The translations under genes and the position numbers were made by a program. A DNA stretch of 64,000 bases from Mediterraneibacter gnavus ATCC 29149 (lineage in GTDB: Bacteria; Bacillota; Clostridia; Lachnospirales; Lachnospiraceae). The DNA lies in the NCBI RefSeq assembly GCF_008121495.1, contig NZ_CP043051.1:1715501-1779500 (forward strand), in the 5' to 3' direction. Below the pieces are notes generated by a model that was not told the origin of the DNA, ran no database searches, and saw only the letters and a list, made by a program, of their open reading frames with translations. Of this stretch, positions 42,477 to 50,334 are shown piece by piece (the first letter of the stretch is position 1; each line of letters opens with the position of its first letter).

Positions 42477-43064
42477 TTATGTTTGTGTTTTCGGGGTTAG
42501 GCGGTCATATTGGATGACGGTCTCTCCGGTAGTTAAATTCTTTTTTTCTTTATAGAGCATGGTATAGCGCGGCTGTCCCTCTGTGTAATCTTTCTTCTCT
42601 TTCGGGAAGAAAGACCGACAGAAATATTTTCCGGTGTCCTTGTGTTCTGCAATAAAAATGTAAATGTCGCTGTTTTCCAACGGAGTTGATAATAAATAGT
42701 CCGCTTCAATTAAAGAGAACTGATTTAATTTTGCATTGTAACGGAACACCAGACGGTTATCGTCCAAGAGTTGTTCAATCAAAGCCAACGGTTCAAACCG
42801 ATTTTCAATTTGAGGCAGATAACGGCTTTTCGCTAAAGTCTCATAGGTGGTGCTTCCGATTATGATTTCATCAAATACAGAGCCGCGATTTTGTTTTGCT
42901 ATCCGCAAATCTTTTAGTTTTCCAAGCCCCATCAGATGATGAAAGTCCAATTTGGAAAAGCCAATCACTAACTCTACGGTTTTTCCCTTTCGGCCAATAA
43001 TAATTCGATACTGTATTTCCAATAATTTTTCAAATGCTTTTGCACACTTTTGTAATTTATCCAT
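42477..43064 (-). CDS. PBECR4-like nuclease-fold protein
   Basis: A 195-residue protein from ATG 43064, chosen because GAGAGG precedes it on the minus strand; the frame is open further upstream to 43100. The middle shows the pattern of the phage Barnase-EndoU-colicin-RelE-like nuclease family PBECR4 (YRIIIGRKGKTVELVIGF, then DFHHLMGLGKLKDL and the RFEPLALIEQLLDDNRLV region). The C-terminal part is strand-rich (IYIFIAEHKDTGKYFCRSFF). Members are found on mobile elements and in phages and are presumed RNases or nuclease-fold accessory proteins. The family call is from memory and the catalytic residues are not certain. Confidence 0.55.
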   Translation of the reverse strand: MDKLQKCAKAFEKLLEIQYRIIIGRKGKTVELVIGFSKLDFHHLMGLGKLKDLRIAKQNRGSVFDEIIIGSTTYETLAKSRYLPQIENRFEPLALIEQLLDDNRLVFRYNAKLNQFSLIEADYLLSTPLENSDIYIFIAEHKDTGKYFCRSFFPKEKKDYTEGQPRYTMLYKEKKNLTTGETVIQYDRLTPKTQT

Positions 43065-43085
43065 AAAACCTCTCTGTCCATAAAG

Positions 43086-43114
43086 AAAGCCGCCCTGCAA
43101 CGCAAGGCGGCTTT
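43086..43114. other. Hairpin in the leader of the PBECR4-like gene
   Basis: AAAGCCGCC (43086-43094) and GGCGGCTTT (43106-43114) form a 9-bp stem with an 11-nt loop, about 10 nt upstream of the ribosome site of the leftward gene. T-rich sequence follows on the plus strand. It may act as an attenuator for the leftward gene, or as a terminator for read-through from the left. Confidence 0.45.
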
Positions 43115-43345
43115 GAGCATTTTCTTTCGGCTTTGCAGCCTACTCCGGTTTGAGGTTACTGCACAACCCCTACTGAAAGCTCTGCATAACAAGGCATTCC
43201 GGTACGCTATTATGCTTCAACGCTTTGGCAGACACACGCCGTTGCCCACCTTGTACTATTATTATATGCAACTTTAGAAAATATGTCAATCCCCATGAAA
43301 AATCAAAAAATATCTTTTCTGCTTATGAGAAAGGAGGTCCCTTCT
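43115..43345. other. Intergenic region between divergent PBECR4-like and relaxase genes
   Basis: No gene is visible. This 230-nt stretch must hold the promoters of both divergent genes, and by position it is a candidate for the ICE oriT. I see no motif that identifies a nic site. The right end carries the AAGGAGG ribosome site (43331-43337) of the relaxase. Confidence 0.4.
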
Positions 43346-44758
43346 ATGGCAACCACAAGAATCATGCCGCTTCATGTCGGCAAGGGCCGCACAGAAAGTC
43401 GGGCGATCAGTGACATCATCGACTATGTGGCCAATCCAAAGAAAACAGATAACGGCAGGCTCATTACCGGCTATGCGTGTGACAGCCGGACTGCGGATGC
43501 AGAGTTTCTTCTGGCAAAGCGGCAGTACATTGCCGCTACCGGACGAGTGCGTGGCGCAGATGATGTGATTGCCTATCATGTGCGCCAGTCCTTCCGCCCC
43601 GGAGAGATTACCCCGGAAGAAGCTAACCGGCTGGGTGTGGAATTTGCCAAGCGATTCACCAAGGGTAATCATGCCTTTGTGGTCTGTACTCACATAGACA
43701 AATCGCACATTCATAATCACATTATCTGGTCATCAGTCAGCTTAGAATATGACCGGAAATTCCGAAACTTTTGGGGCAGCACCAAGGCGGTTCGTCGGCT
43801 AAGTGACACCATCTGCATCGAAAACGGACTGTCCATTGTAGAGAATCCGAAACCTCACGGAAAGAGCTATAACAAATGGCTGGGCGATCAGGCAAAGCCC
43901 TCTCACCGAGAGCTGCTTCGTGTGGCGATTGACAACGCATTATCACAAAGCCCTGTTGATTTTGAGGAACTGCTGAAGCTGCTGCAAGAGTCCGGCTGTG
44001 AAGTATCAAAGCGCGGAAAATCGTATCGCCTGAAGCTCCCCGGCTGGGAGAAAGCAGCCCGAATGGACAGCCTGGGCGAAGGATATGGATTGGAAGATTT
44101 GCAGGCAGTTCTCTCCGGGAAGAAAGCGCATACCCCACGAAAAAAAACAGTTACACAGGCAGAGCCGCCGAAGGTCAATCTGCTGGTGGACATTCAGGCA
44201 AAATTGCAGGCTGGAAAAGGTGCCGGTTATGCTCGATGGGCTAAGGTGTTCAACCTCAAGCAGATGGCGCAGACCATGAATTACCTGTCAGAGCATAACC
44301 TGTTGGAGTATGAGATTTTAGAAGAAAAGGCTGCGGCTGCCACGGCACATCACAATGAGCTTTCGGCGCAGATCAAAGCGGCTGAAAAGCGCATGGCAGA
44401 GATTGCTGTTCTGCGTACTCACATCGTAAATTATGCCAAGACCCGTGAGGTCTATGTGGCATACCGCAAGGCTGGCTACTCTAAGAAATTCCGGGAAGAA
44501 CATGAGGAAGAAATTCTGCTCCACCAGGCTGCCAAGAATGCCTTTGATGAAATGGGCGTTAAGAAGCTGCCTAAGGTCAAGGAGTTGCAGACGGAGTACA
44601 CAAAATTGCTGGAAGAAAAGAAAAAGACCTATGCCGAGTACCGGCGTTCCCGTGAGGAAATGCGGGAGCTTTTAACGGCAAAGGCCAATGTAGATCGAGT
44701 GCTGAAAATGGAGGTAGAACAGGATGTTGAAAAAGAAAAAGACCACGGCCAGCGGTAA
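43346..44758 (+). CDS. MobP-type relaxase of the ICE
   Basis: A 470-residue relaxase from ATG 43346 after AAGGAGG; the frame is open further upstream, but without a good ribosome site. The nuclease domain begins TTRIMPLHVGKGRTESRAIS, has the metal-binding THIDKSHIHNHIIW motif (about residue 114) and the SWxxNRKFRNF-like segment. A charged helical C-terminus follows from residue 270. It nicks the ICE oriT and leads the strand to VirB4/VirD4. It belongs to a different family from the MobA/MobL relaxase at 7380, as expected for two independent elements. MobC (40,274) is its likely partner. Confidence 0.93.
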   Translation: MATTRIMPLHVGKGRTESRAISDIIDYVANPKKTDNGRLITGYACDSRTADAEFLLAKRQYIAATGRVRGADDVIAYHVRQSFRPGEITPEEANRLGVEFAKRFTKGNHAFVVCTHIDKSHIHNHIIWSSVSLEYDRKFRNFWGSTKAVRRLSDTICIENGLSIVENPKPHGKSYNKWLGDQAKPSHRELLRVAIDNALSQSPVDFEELLKLLQESGCEVSKRGKSYRLKLPGWEKAARMDSLGEGYGLEDLQAVLSGKKAHTPRKKTVTQAEPPKVNLLVDIQAKLQAGKGAGYARWAKVFNLKQMAQTMNYLSEHNLLEYEILEEKAAAATAHHNELSAQIKAAEKRMAEIAVLRTHIVNYAKTREVYVAYRKAGYSKKFREEHEEEILLHQAAKNAFDEMGVKKLPKVKELQTEYTKLLEEKKKTYAEYRRSREEMRELLTAKANVDRVLKMEVEQDVEKEKDHGQR

Positions 44759-44954
44759 GCTGGTCCTGGTCAAAAGCGTTCGCAGAACGCGCAGCCACAG
44801 AATGAAATTCTGTGTTCAAAGGGGCTTGGGGGCGCTGCCCTCAACAAGCAAGCGGAGAGGAAAATCACGGAGGGATTTTGCGCTCTGCGGGTCGGTGTGT
44901 ATTAACACCGGCATTGCTTGCCCCTTTCTTCGCAGAAATGAAAGGAGCCAGTGA
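44724..44954 (+). other. Short open frame/hairpin region after the relaxase
   Basis: A 76-codon frame starts at ATG 44724 inside the relaxase end and is very basic (MLKKKKTTASGKLVLVKSVR). Its second half spans a GGTGT/ACACC hairpin (about 44892-44910) and a CAAGC/GCTTG repeat, so it may not be coding. Similar sequence follows relaxases in related elements, as far as I recall. I treat it as a doubtful gene or as a structured RNA/DNA site. Confidence 0.3.
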
Positions 44955-44981
44955 GGAAACAGTCAAATTTCACTCACCGGC

Positions 44982-45338
44982 TCAATTCGTTTCAAATTTC
45001 TCGGATAATTCTGTTAGTTCTTTCGCGGTCTCCTGCGTATGGCGCAAGAGGGTTTCACGCATTTCTGACGGACAGCTGCAATAAAGCATCTTCATCTGAG
45101 TGGCTCCCTCATCTTCTGGAGAAACATCTGGATTGATCAGAGTGTCCAGAGAGATCGGAAGAACCTTTGCCAACGCCTTCAAAATCAAATAAGATGGATT
45201 TATTTTTCCTTTTTCTATTTTTGCAATTTGCTTGATAGATACATGGCTCAGATCCGCAAGTTCTTGTTGTGTCAGGTCTTTTTTCTTTCGGGCTTCCCGC
45301 ATTTTTTGCCCCAAAGCGGTCAAATCATCAATCGGCAT
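44982..45338 (-). CDS. XRE-family regulator
   Basis: A 118-residue protein read leftward. The N-terminal helix-turn-helix (MREARKKKDLTQQELADLSH, then VSIKQIAKIEKGK) is a clear XRE motif. The C-terminal 45 residues (EMRETLLRHTQETAKELTEL) form a helical dimerisation tail. It faces away from the two-component operon and shares a 258-nt intergenic region with it. Small XRE genes of this type close the transfer region in Tn1549-like ICEs and probably regulate transfer. Confidence 0.88.
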   Translation of the reverse strand: MPIDDLTALGQKMREARKKKDLTQQELADLSHVSIKQIAKIEKGKINPSYLILKALAKVLPISLDTLINPDVSPEDEGATQMKMLYCSCPSEMRETLLRHTQETAKELTELSEKFETN

Positions 45339-45523
45339 AATCGTTCACCTCAAATATATTCTATCGTGCCGATTTGCACAAAGGAATAACCTTATTATGC
45401 CTGTTGACAGATACGATTATACTGATTTTGTGAGAGGGAATAGAAAAAGTGCAGTTGTATCCTTGATGAGCTATGTTACAATGTTGATAGTAAGGAAAAA
45501 TAAAAAATGTTTTGATTTTTAGA

Positions 45524-45558
45524 TTTAGGACATTTCTGTAACATTTTGTGTTTATCCT
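45524..45558 (+). promoter_or_regulatory. Regulated promoter, copy 1 (response regulator gene)
   Basis: TTTAGGACA, TTTC, then TGTAACATTTTG (45524-45548), with TATCCT at 45553-45558 as a likely -10. The same two-block motif precedes four further genes of this cluster. It has no consensus -35, as expected of a promoter needing an OmpR-type activator; autoregulation is inferred. Confidence 0.65.
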
Positions 45559-45596
45559 ATCAATATAGTTGAAAAATAAGGAAGGAAGTGAATGTC

Positions 45597-46286
45597 TTGA
45601 AGAAGATTCTAATTGTAGAGGACGATCAGCTTTTGAATCGGACATTGGCATACAATCTGACCTCTGATGGATATGAGGTTATTTCTGTTTTTAATTTTGA
45701 CAGCGCGGTAAGAAAGCTACGGGAAAATGAATTTGATGTGGCACTGTTGGATATTAACCTCCCCGATGGCAGCGGACTGGATCTGTGTGAAGAAATCCGG
45801 AATCGCGGTCAGCATACCTATATCATCTTTATCACAGCCAATGATAAGGAGAGCGATATGCTCAAGGGATATGAAGTCGGCGGTGCGGATTATGTGACCA
45901 AACCATTTTCTGTGACGGTGCTTTGCAAAAAAGTAGCGGCGGTTTTTGCAAATCTGGAACTGCGGACACCCCGGCATGATCTGTTTGATGATGGCTTTCT
46001 GAAAATCGACTTTTCCGAACAAAGTGCGTCCCTTGCCGGAGAATCCTTGGACTTTACACCGAAGGAATACCGCACCCTGTTCCTGTTCGTAAAGAACCCC
46101 CGGATTATTCTGACCAAGCGGCAGATTTTAGAGAAGCTGTGGGACATTGATGGGGACTTTGTGGATGAGCATACGCTGACGACGATCATCAGCCGTATCC
46201 GCAAAAAAATCGAAACAGACGAGAGGAAATATATTAAGACAGCTTATGGAATGGGCTATCAGTGGATCGGCGGTGAGCCTCGATGA
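45597..46286 (+). CDS. OmpR/PhoB-type response regulator
   Basis: The protein has 229 residues from TTG 45597 (ribosome site AAGGAAG with 9-nt spacing; GTG 45588 lies too close to it). The receiver domain has the acid pocket ED-D at residues 8-10, the phospho-acceptor Asp52 (ALLDINLPD) and Lys in VTKPF. The C-terminal OmpR winged helix spans about 130-228 (FTPKEYRTLFLF, TIISRIRKKIE, YIKTAYGMGYQW). It is co-translated with the kinase (4-nt overlap). It probably activates the repeated promoters in front of the permease genes. Confidence 0.95.
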   Translation: MKKILIVEDDQLLNRTLAYNLTSDGYEVISVFNFDSAVRKLRENEFDVALLDINLPDGSGLDLCEEIRNRGQHTYIIFITANDKESDMLKGYEVGGADYVTKPFSVTVLCKKVAAVFANLELRTPRHDLFDDGFLKIDFSEQSASLAGESLDFTPKEYRTLFLFVKNPRIILTKRQILEKLWDIDGDFVDEHTLTTIISRIRKKIETDERKYIKTAYGMGYQWIGGEPR

Positions 46287-47314
46287 AGCTGCAAAATTTA
46301 TCTGTCAGGGCATTTTTGAGAAAAATTGTGGCGGGGACTCTGCTCACTGCCGCTTTGCTGCTGTTGATTTTTTTCCTGTTGACGAAAGATGTGCGTGTTG
46401 TCATCTGCGGCATTATTTTGACAGCTGCATTTTACATTTGGGGCATGGTTTTTCTGAACTATTTTCAAAAGAAACTTTCTCTGTTCACCGATGGTTTGTG
46501 CCAGACATTGGATCACATGATGGACAGTACAGACCGGCCTCAGGTAGACTATGAAGCGGAAACACTGCTGTCTCGGATCAGCCATCGTCTGGAACGGCTC
46601 TATAATGTGATGCAGAAAACCAGACATACGGCAGAGGGAGAAAAGGAAGAACTGCAATCCCTGGTATCGGATATTTCCCACCAGACCAAAACCCCCATCG
46701 CAAATTTGAAGCTAATCAACGATACGATGCTGACAAGGCCATTGACAGAAGAAAAGCGCAAGGAGTTTTTGCAGGCCACAGGCACACAGCTGGATAAACT
46801 GGATTTTCTCATTCAGGGAATGGTGAAAACTTCCCGTCTGGAAACGGGTGTCATTACGCTGGAGAAACAAGATGCTGTGATCGGGGATACGCTGGTGAGC
46901 GCCATCAATGGTGTTTTGGCTCCGATGGAACAAAAAGAGATCAGCCTGTCGGTGGACTGCCCATCTGATCTGACAATATCCCATGACAGCCGCTGGACTT
47001 CCGAAGCATTGTTTAACATTCTGGATAATGCGGTAAAGTACACCTCTGCCGGTGGCAGCATCCAGGTGAGGGTACGGGATTGGGAAATGTATTTGAGGAT
47101 AGATGTGACGGATACAGGCAGAGGCATCCCGGAGCATTCTCAGGGCACGATCTTCAAACGCTTCTATCGGGATGAAGCGGTGCATGATATAGATGGGGTC
47201 GGAATCGGCTTATACCTTGCCCGTGAGATCATTACCATGCAGGGCGGCTATATTACCGTCGAGTCTAAAGTTGGGGAAGGATCAACTTTTTCCGTGTTCC
47301 TGCCCATAAAATAA
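46283..47314 (+). CDS. Sensor histidine kinase with short membrane sensor
   Basis: A 343-residue kinase. Two transmembrane helices (about 12-33 and 38-60) are joined by only a few residues, so there is almost no extracellular sensor domain. Such kinases usually sense through a partner ABC transporter. The H-box SDISHQTKTPIANL places the phospho-acceptor at His133. N-box NILDNAVKY, G1 DTGRGIP and G2 GVGIGLYLAREI are all present. It is paired with the preceding regulator. The neighbouring permeases are the obvious candidate sensors, as in Bce-type systems. Confidence 0.95.
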   Translation: MKLQNLSVRAFLRKIVAGTLLTAALLLLIFFLLTKDVRVVICGIILTAAFYIWGMVFLNYFQKKLSLFTDGLCQTLDHMMDSTDRPQVDYEAETLLSRISHRLERLYNVMQKTRHTAEGEKEELQSLVSDISHQTKTPIANLKLINDTMLTRPLTEEKRKEFLQATGTQLDKLDFLIQGMVKTSRLETGVITLEKQDAVIGDTLVSAINGVLAPMEQKEISLSVDCPSDLTISHDSRWTSEALFNILDNAVKYTSAGGSIQVRVRDWEMYLRIDVTDTGRGIPEHSQGTIFKRFYRDEAVHDIDGVGIGLYLAREIITMQGGYITVESKVGEGSTFSVFLPIK

Positions 47315-47320
47315 TTCTGA

Positions 47321-47349
47321 GGCAGTCTGTTTGGCAGGCTGCCTTTTTT
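47321..47349 (+). terminator. Terminator after the kinase gene
   Basis: GGCAGTCTG (47321-47329) pairs with CAGGCTGCC (47335-47343) with one mismatch and is followed by six T residues. Confidence 0.8.
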
Positions 47350-47374
47350 GAAAAATTTTTAGAGGACAACGGAT

Positions 47375-47409
47375 TTTAGGACAATTCTGCAACATTTGGG
47401 ATTTATGCT
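47375..47409 (+). promoter_or_regulatory. Regulated promoter, copy 2 (small membrane gene)
   Basis: TTTAGGACAATTC then TGCAACATTTG (47375-47398), followed by TATGCT at 47404-47409 as a likely -10, 33 nt before the start codon. Confidence 0.7.
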
Positions 47410-47441
47410 GACAGCAACATCATGAATTTGGAGGTGGCCTT

Positions 47442-47696
47442 ATGGAAATCACAAAGACATTACTCATCAATGCAGCTTGCTTGCTGATCCCGCCGGTTGT
47501 TGTTGTGCTGCTGCTCCGGCACTTCTTTCCGAGAAAAATCAGATGGTCGGCTGGTGTGGTGGCTCTGGCAGATCTGGTGCTCTTCTGGACAGATATTTCT
47601 TATTATGAGAGCGTTTGGCTGACGCTGTTTTTTGTTGTAATTCAGTTAGCAATGGTTTTTCTTATATCTATCTGGCTTTATAAAAGAGACACATGA
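47442..47696 (+). CDS. Small membrane protein of the transporter cluster
   Basis: An 84-residue protein with two or three hydrophobic segments (about 7-26, 37-52, 57-78) and a short basic end (LYKRDT). It starts at ATG 47442 after TTGGAGGTGG and has its own copy of the regulated promoter. No family is recognised. Its position between the two-component system and the permeases suggests an accessory or immunity subunit; this is inference. Confidence 0.75.
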   Translation: MEITKTLLINAACLLIPPVVVVLLLRHFFPRKIRWSAGVVALADLVLFWTDISYYESVWLTLFFVVIQLAMVFLISIWLYKRDT

Positions 47697-47700
47697 AAAT

Positions 47701-47780
47701 GAATTGTCCTAAAATTGAAGCAATTCACCCTTAAACTGTTGAGCCTTTGGGATATTTCTGCAACATTTGGGGGTTAAGAT
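47701..47780 (+). promoter_or_regulatory. Regulated promoter, copy 3 (first permease)
   Basis: GAATTGTCCTAAA (47701-47713), then TTTGGGATATTTC and TGCAACATTTG (47746-47769), and TAAGAT (47775-47780) as a likely -10. The segment is nearly identical over about 70 nt to the one at 50232. The first block is the reverse complement of TTTAGGACAATTC found in copies 2 and 5. Confidence 0.65.
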
Positions 47781-47803
47781 GACAGAGAAAGGAGTGAATG
47801 ACT

Positions 47804-50224
47804 ATGACATTACCATTTGAAAATGATACTAGCCGGATTGTCAAAAAGTATGCCAAGCACAGTATCAGTCAAAGCCGGGTTAAAACATTTTTATCTGTTT
47901 TGACCATCGCGTTGGCAGTTGCCTTGCTGTCTGGCTTTGCTTTGTCTGTGATTGGGATGGAAACCGAAGCAAAACGAGAATTGCTTGTGTCAAGTCAGAT
48001 GTTATATCACAATCTGAACGATGAACAGATGCAGACCCTGCGGCATGATGAAAGAATTTCGGATTCAAAGATATATATGCAGGCGGCCAATACGCAGATT
48101 GAAAACTATCTGGTGATCCCTGTCTATATCGAGCAAAATAACAGCCAAATCGTTATGGATGAAATTGTGGAAGGGCAGTATCCCATAGACCTTTATGATG
48201 TAGCTGTGGATAAGGCATATTTGGAGCAACTGGGGCTTCCAGCGGAGTTGGGGGCAACAATCACAATCCCGTTTTATGATGGAAATAAGGAAAACTTTAC
48301 TGTGGTAGGCCTTACAGACAGTGGTTCCACAGAACGGGTCTACTCCCTTTTCTGTTCCAAACAATATACGGAAGCGGGAAGCCAATTCCAGCATTCTGTA
48401 ACAGCTCTGGCTGTTCAATTTGCTCATGCTGATGAAATGTCCAAGCAGGCATTTGAGGCCATGACCAAGCAGATTGAAGCTGACTATGGTATTCCAGCGC
48501 AAAATTCTGATCCGAACGATGGTTTTCTTTCCTCTCTGGAGCCGAATTGGGAAGATATTCAGATTGTTATGATCTTTTCTTTTGCTGTACTTTTTGTTAG
48601 TTATTTGGTGATTTACAGTATTTTCTATATTTATGTGCATAATCAGGTGCGGGAATTTGGGCAGTTGCGTACAATGGGAACAACTGCAAAACAGATTAAG
48701 AAAATTCTTCGGGTACAAGGTAGGATTTTCTGTATTTATGGTACAGCTTTGGGGCTGGTAATCGGTGGGATTGCAGCCTTTCTGTTCAAGCCAAACGGAT
48801 GGAGCTGGGGTAATACCGCAATAACCAGTATTGTAATTTTCCTTCTTGTCTATGGCATGGTATGGCTGGCTATGAGCAAGCCTGCAAAAATTGCAGGCAG
48901 CATTTCACCGATTGAGGCAGCAAAAAACACCGGATATGAGAGTTTTCCTGCTGTTTCAAAGAAACTGCATCGGAAAATCACCCCTTTTTCACTGGCTATT
49001 ATGGGAAGTTCTCGTAACCGGAAAAAGTGGATTGTAACTGTTCTTTCGTTAGGTATTGCAGGAATCATGTTTATGGGCGGAACAACACTCCTTTCTTCTC
49101 TGGATATGGAGCGCCTTGCAAGACATGGGCTTTTAGAATATGGAGAATTTGAAGTTGAGCTTTCCCGAAATGCGATCAAGAATGACCCGCATGGACAAAC
49201 TGGAGTCCAGTTAAAGAATCCTTTGAAGGAAGATTTGATACAGACCATTGCGCAGATGGAGGGTGTTGCAGAAGTTTCGGAATATAAAACATTAGAGGCA
49301 AAATTTGAATACAACGGAGTGACTAAAAAAGAAAATATTACCCCATTCACACCAGATCAGCAGGCCCTCTTGGAAAAATATTTGGTGACTGGCACGGCTG
49401 ATTATTCAACTATGTCTGAAAGTCATGAGATTCTGGTGTTGCGAAATGAATATGCAGACTACATCTACGACTGGACATTTCATGTTGGAGATACGGTGAA
49501 GTTCCGCTGGTTTGATGGGATACGGGAGCAGGAGACAGAGTTTAGAATTGCTGGAGAAATCAGCGATGGTATCTTTGAAGATGATGGTGGAGGTAAAATT
49601 TTTGGAAAAACAGGATTTTTCCTACTGCCAGAAGAACTAATGAATCAAATGATGCCATCTGGCTTTAACTTCAACAGTCAGTTGCTGGTTCGTATGGATG
49701 ACCTTTCACAAGAGCCAGCCCTTCGGGAAACTATGAATGATCTGCTTGATACCACACCAATGGTAACAATGGAATCTCTCTATGACTACTATCAAGACAG
49801 CGAGGCTATGTATCAACGCACCAGCCTTGTGATATGGGGGCTGTGTGGATTTATCATGCTGTTTGCAGTTATCAATCTGGTAAATACACTGATTGCTACG
49901 ACACTCTCCCGCAAACACGAATTTTCTGTTCTTCGCTCTGTTGGTATGGCCAAAAAGCAGTTAAGGCAGACAGTGCAGTGTGAAGGCATCTTGCTGGCTT
50001 TTTGGAACATTTGTATCACTGCCCTGATTGGAACTGCGGTCGGTTATGGGATTATTCGTTATCTGAATTATGTTGGCGACGATACTTGGGTGTGGCATTT
50101 CCCGGCAGTACATTTTGCTGGATATATGATAGTGGCAATTTTGCTTCCTGTTTTAATTGCTGCAGCTCTGATCCATCTTTTGGAGAAAAAGTCTATTGTG
50201 CAGCAGTTGAGAGAGATAGATTAA
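47804..50224 (+). CDS. FtsX-like ABC transporter permease 1
   Basis: An 806-residue permease with two FtsX-like halves. Hydrophobic segments lie at about 27-50, 253-278, 312-331, 340-360, 410-434, 672-698, 726-750 and 768-790, with large extracellular domains after the first and fifth helices. The protein starts MTLPFENDTSRIVKKYAKHS, a cytoplasmic leader shared with the next three permeases. The ATG 47804 is chosen over 47798 because of spacing from AAAGGAG. The likely ATPase partner is at 53,122. This architecture is that of peptide-antibiotic export or sensing transporters; the substrate is unknown. Confidence 0.88.
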   Translation: MTLPFENDTSRIVKKYAKHSISQSRVKTFLSVLTIALAVALLSGFALSVIGMETEAKRELLVSSQMLYHNLNDEQMQTLRHDERISDSKIYMQAANTQIENYLVIPVYIEQNNSQIVMDEIVEGQYPIDLYDVAVDKAYLEQLGLPAELGATITIPFYDGNKENFTVVGLTDSGSTERVYSLFCSKQYTEAGSQFQHSVTALAVQFAHADEMSKQAFEAMTKQIEADYGIPAQNSDPNDGFLSSLEPNWEDIQIVMIFSFAVLFVSYLVIYSIFYIYVHNQVREFGQLRTMGTTAKQIKKILRVQGRIFCIYGTALGLVIGGIAAFLFKPNGWSWGNTAITSIVIFLLVYGMVWLAMSKPAKIAGSISPIEAAKNTGYESFPAVSKKLHRKITPFSLAIMGSSRNRKKWIVTVLSLGIAGIMFMGGTTLLSSLDMERLARHGLLEYGEFEVELSRNAIKNDPHGQTGVQLKNPLKEDLIQTIAQMEGVAEVSEYKTLEAKFEYNGVTKKENITPFTPDQQALLEKYLVTGTADYSTMSESHEILVLRNEYADYIYDWTFHVGDTVKFRWFDGIREQETEFRIAGEISDGIFEDDGGGKIFGKTGFFLLPEELMNQMMPSGFNFNSQLLVRMDDLSQEPALRETMNDLLDTTPMVTMESLYDYYQDSEAMYQRTSLVIWGLCGFIMLFAVINLVNTLIATTLSRKHEFSVLRSVGMAKKQLRQTVQCEGILLAFWNICITALIGTAVGYGIIRYLNYVGDDTWVWHFPAVHFAGYMIVAILLPVLIAAALIHLLEKKSIVQQLREID

Positions 50225-50231
50225 GCAATTA

Positions 50232-50311
50232 GAACTGTCCTAAAATTGAAGCAATTCACCCTTAAACTGTTGAGCCTTTGGGATATTTCTGCAACATTTG
50301 GGGGTTAGGAT
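50232..50311 (+). promoter_or_regulatory. Regulated promoter, copy 4 (second permease)
   Basis: GAACTGTCCTAAA (50232-50244), then TTTGGGATATTTC and TGCAACATTTG (50277-50300), with TAGGAT (50306-50311) as a likely -10. About 70 nt are identical to copy 3, so the two permease genes were probably duplicated with their promoter. Confidence 0.65.
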
Positions 50312-50334
50312 GATAGCGAAAGGAGTGAAGGACT

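Noticed and set aside
44724..44954. Confident small gene after the relaxase
   Set aside because: The frame has no known pattern and half of it covers a hairpin; kept only as a doubtful region.
45597..47314. VanR-VanS pair with a vancomycin resistance operon
   Set aside because: No vanH, vanA/B ligase or vanX homologue follows; the next genes are permeases.
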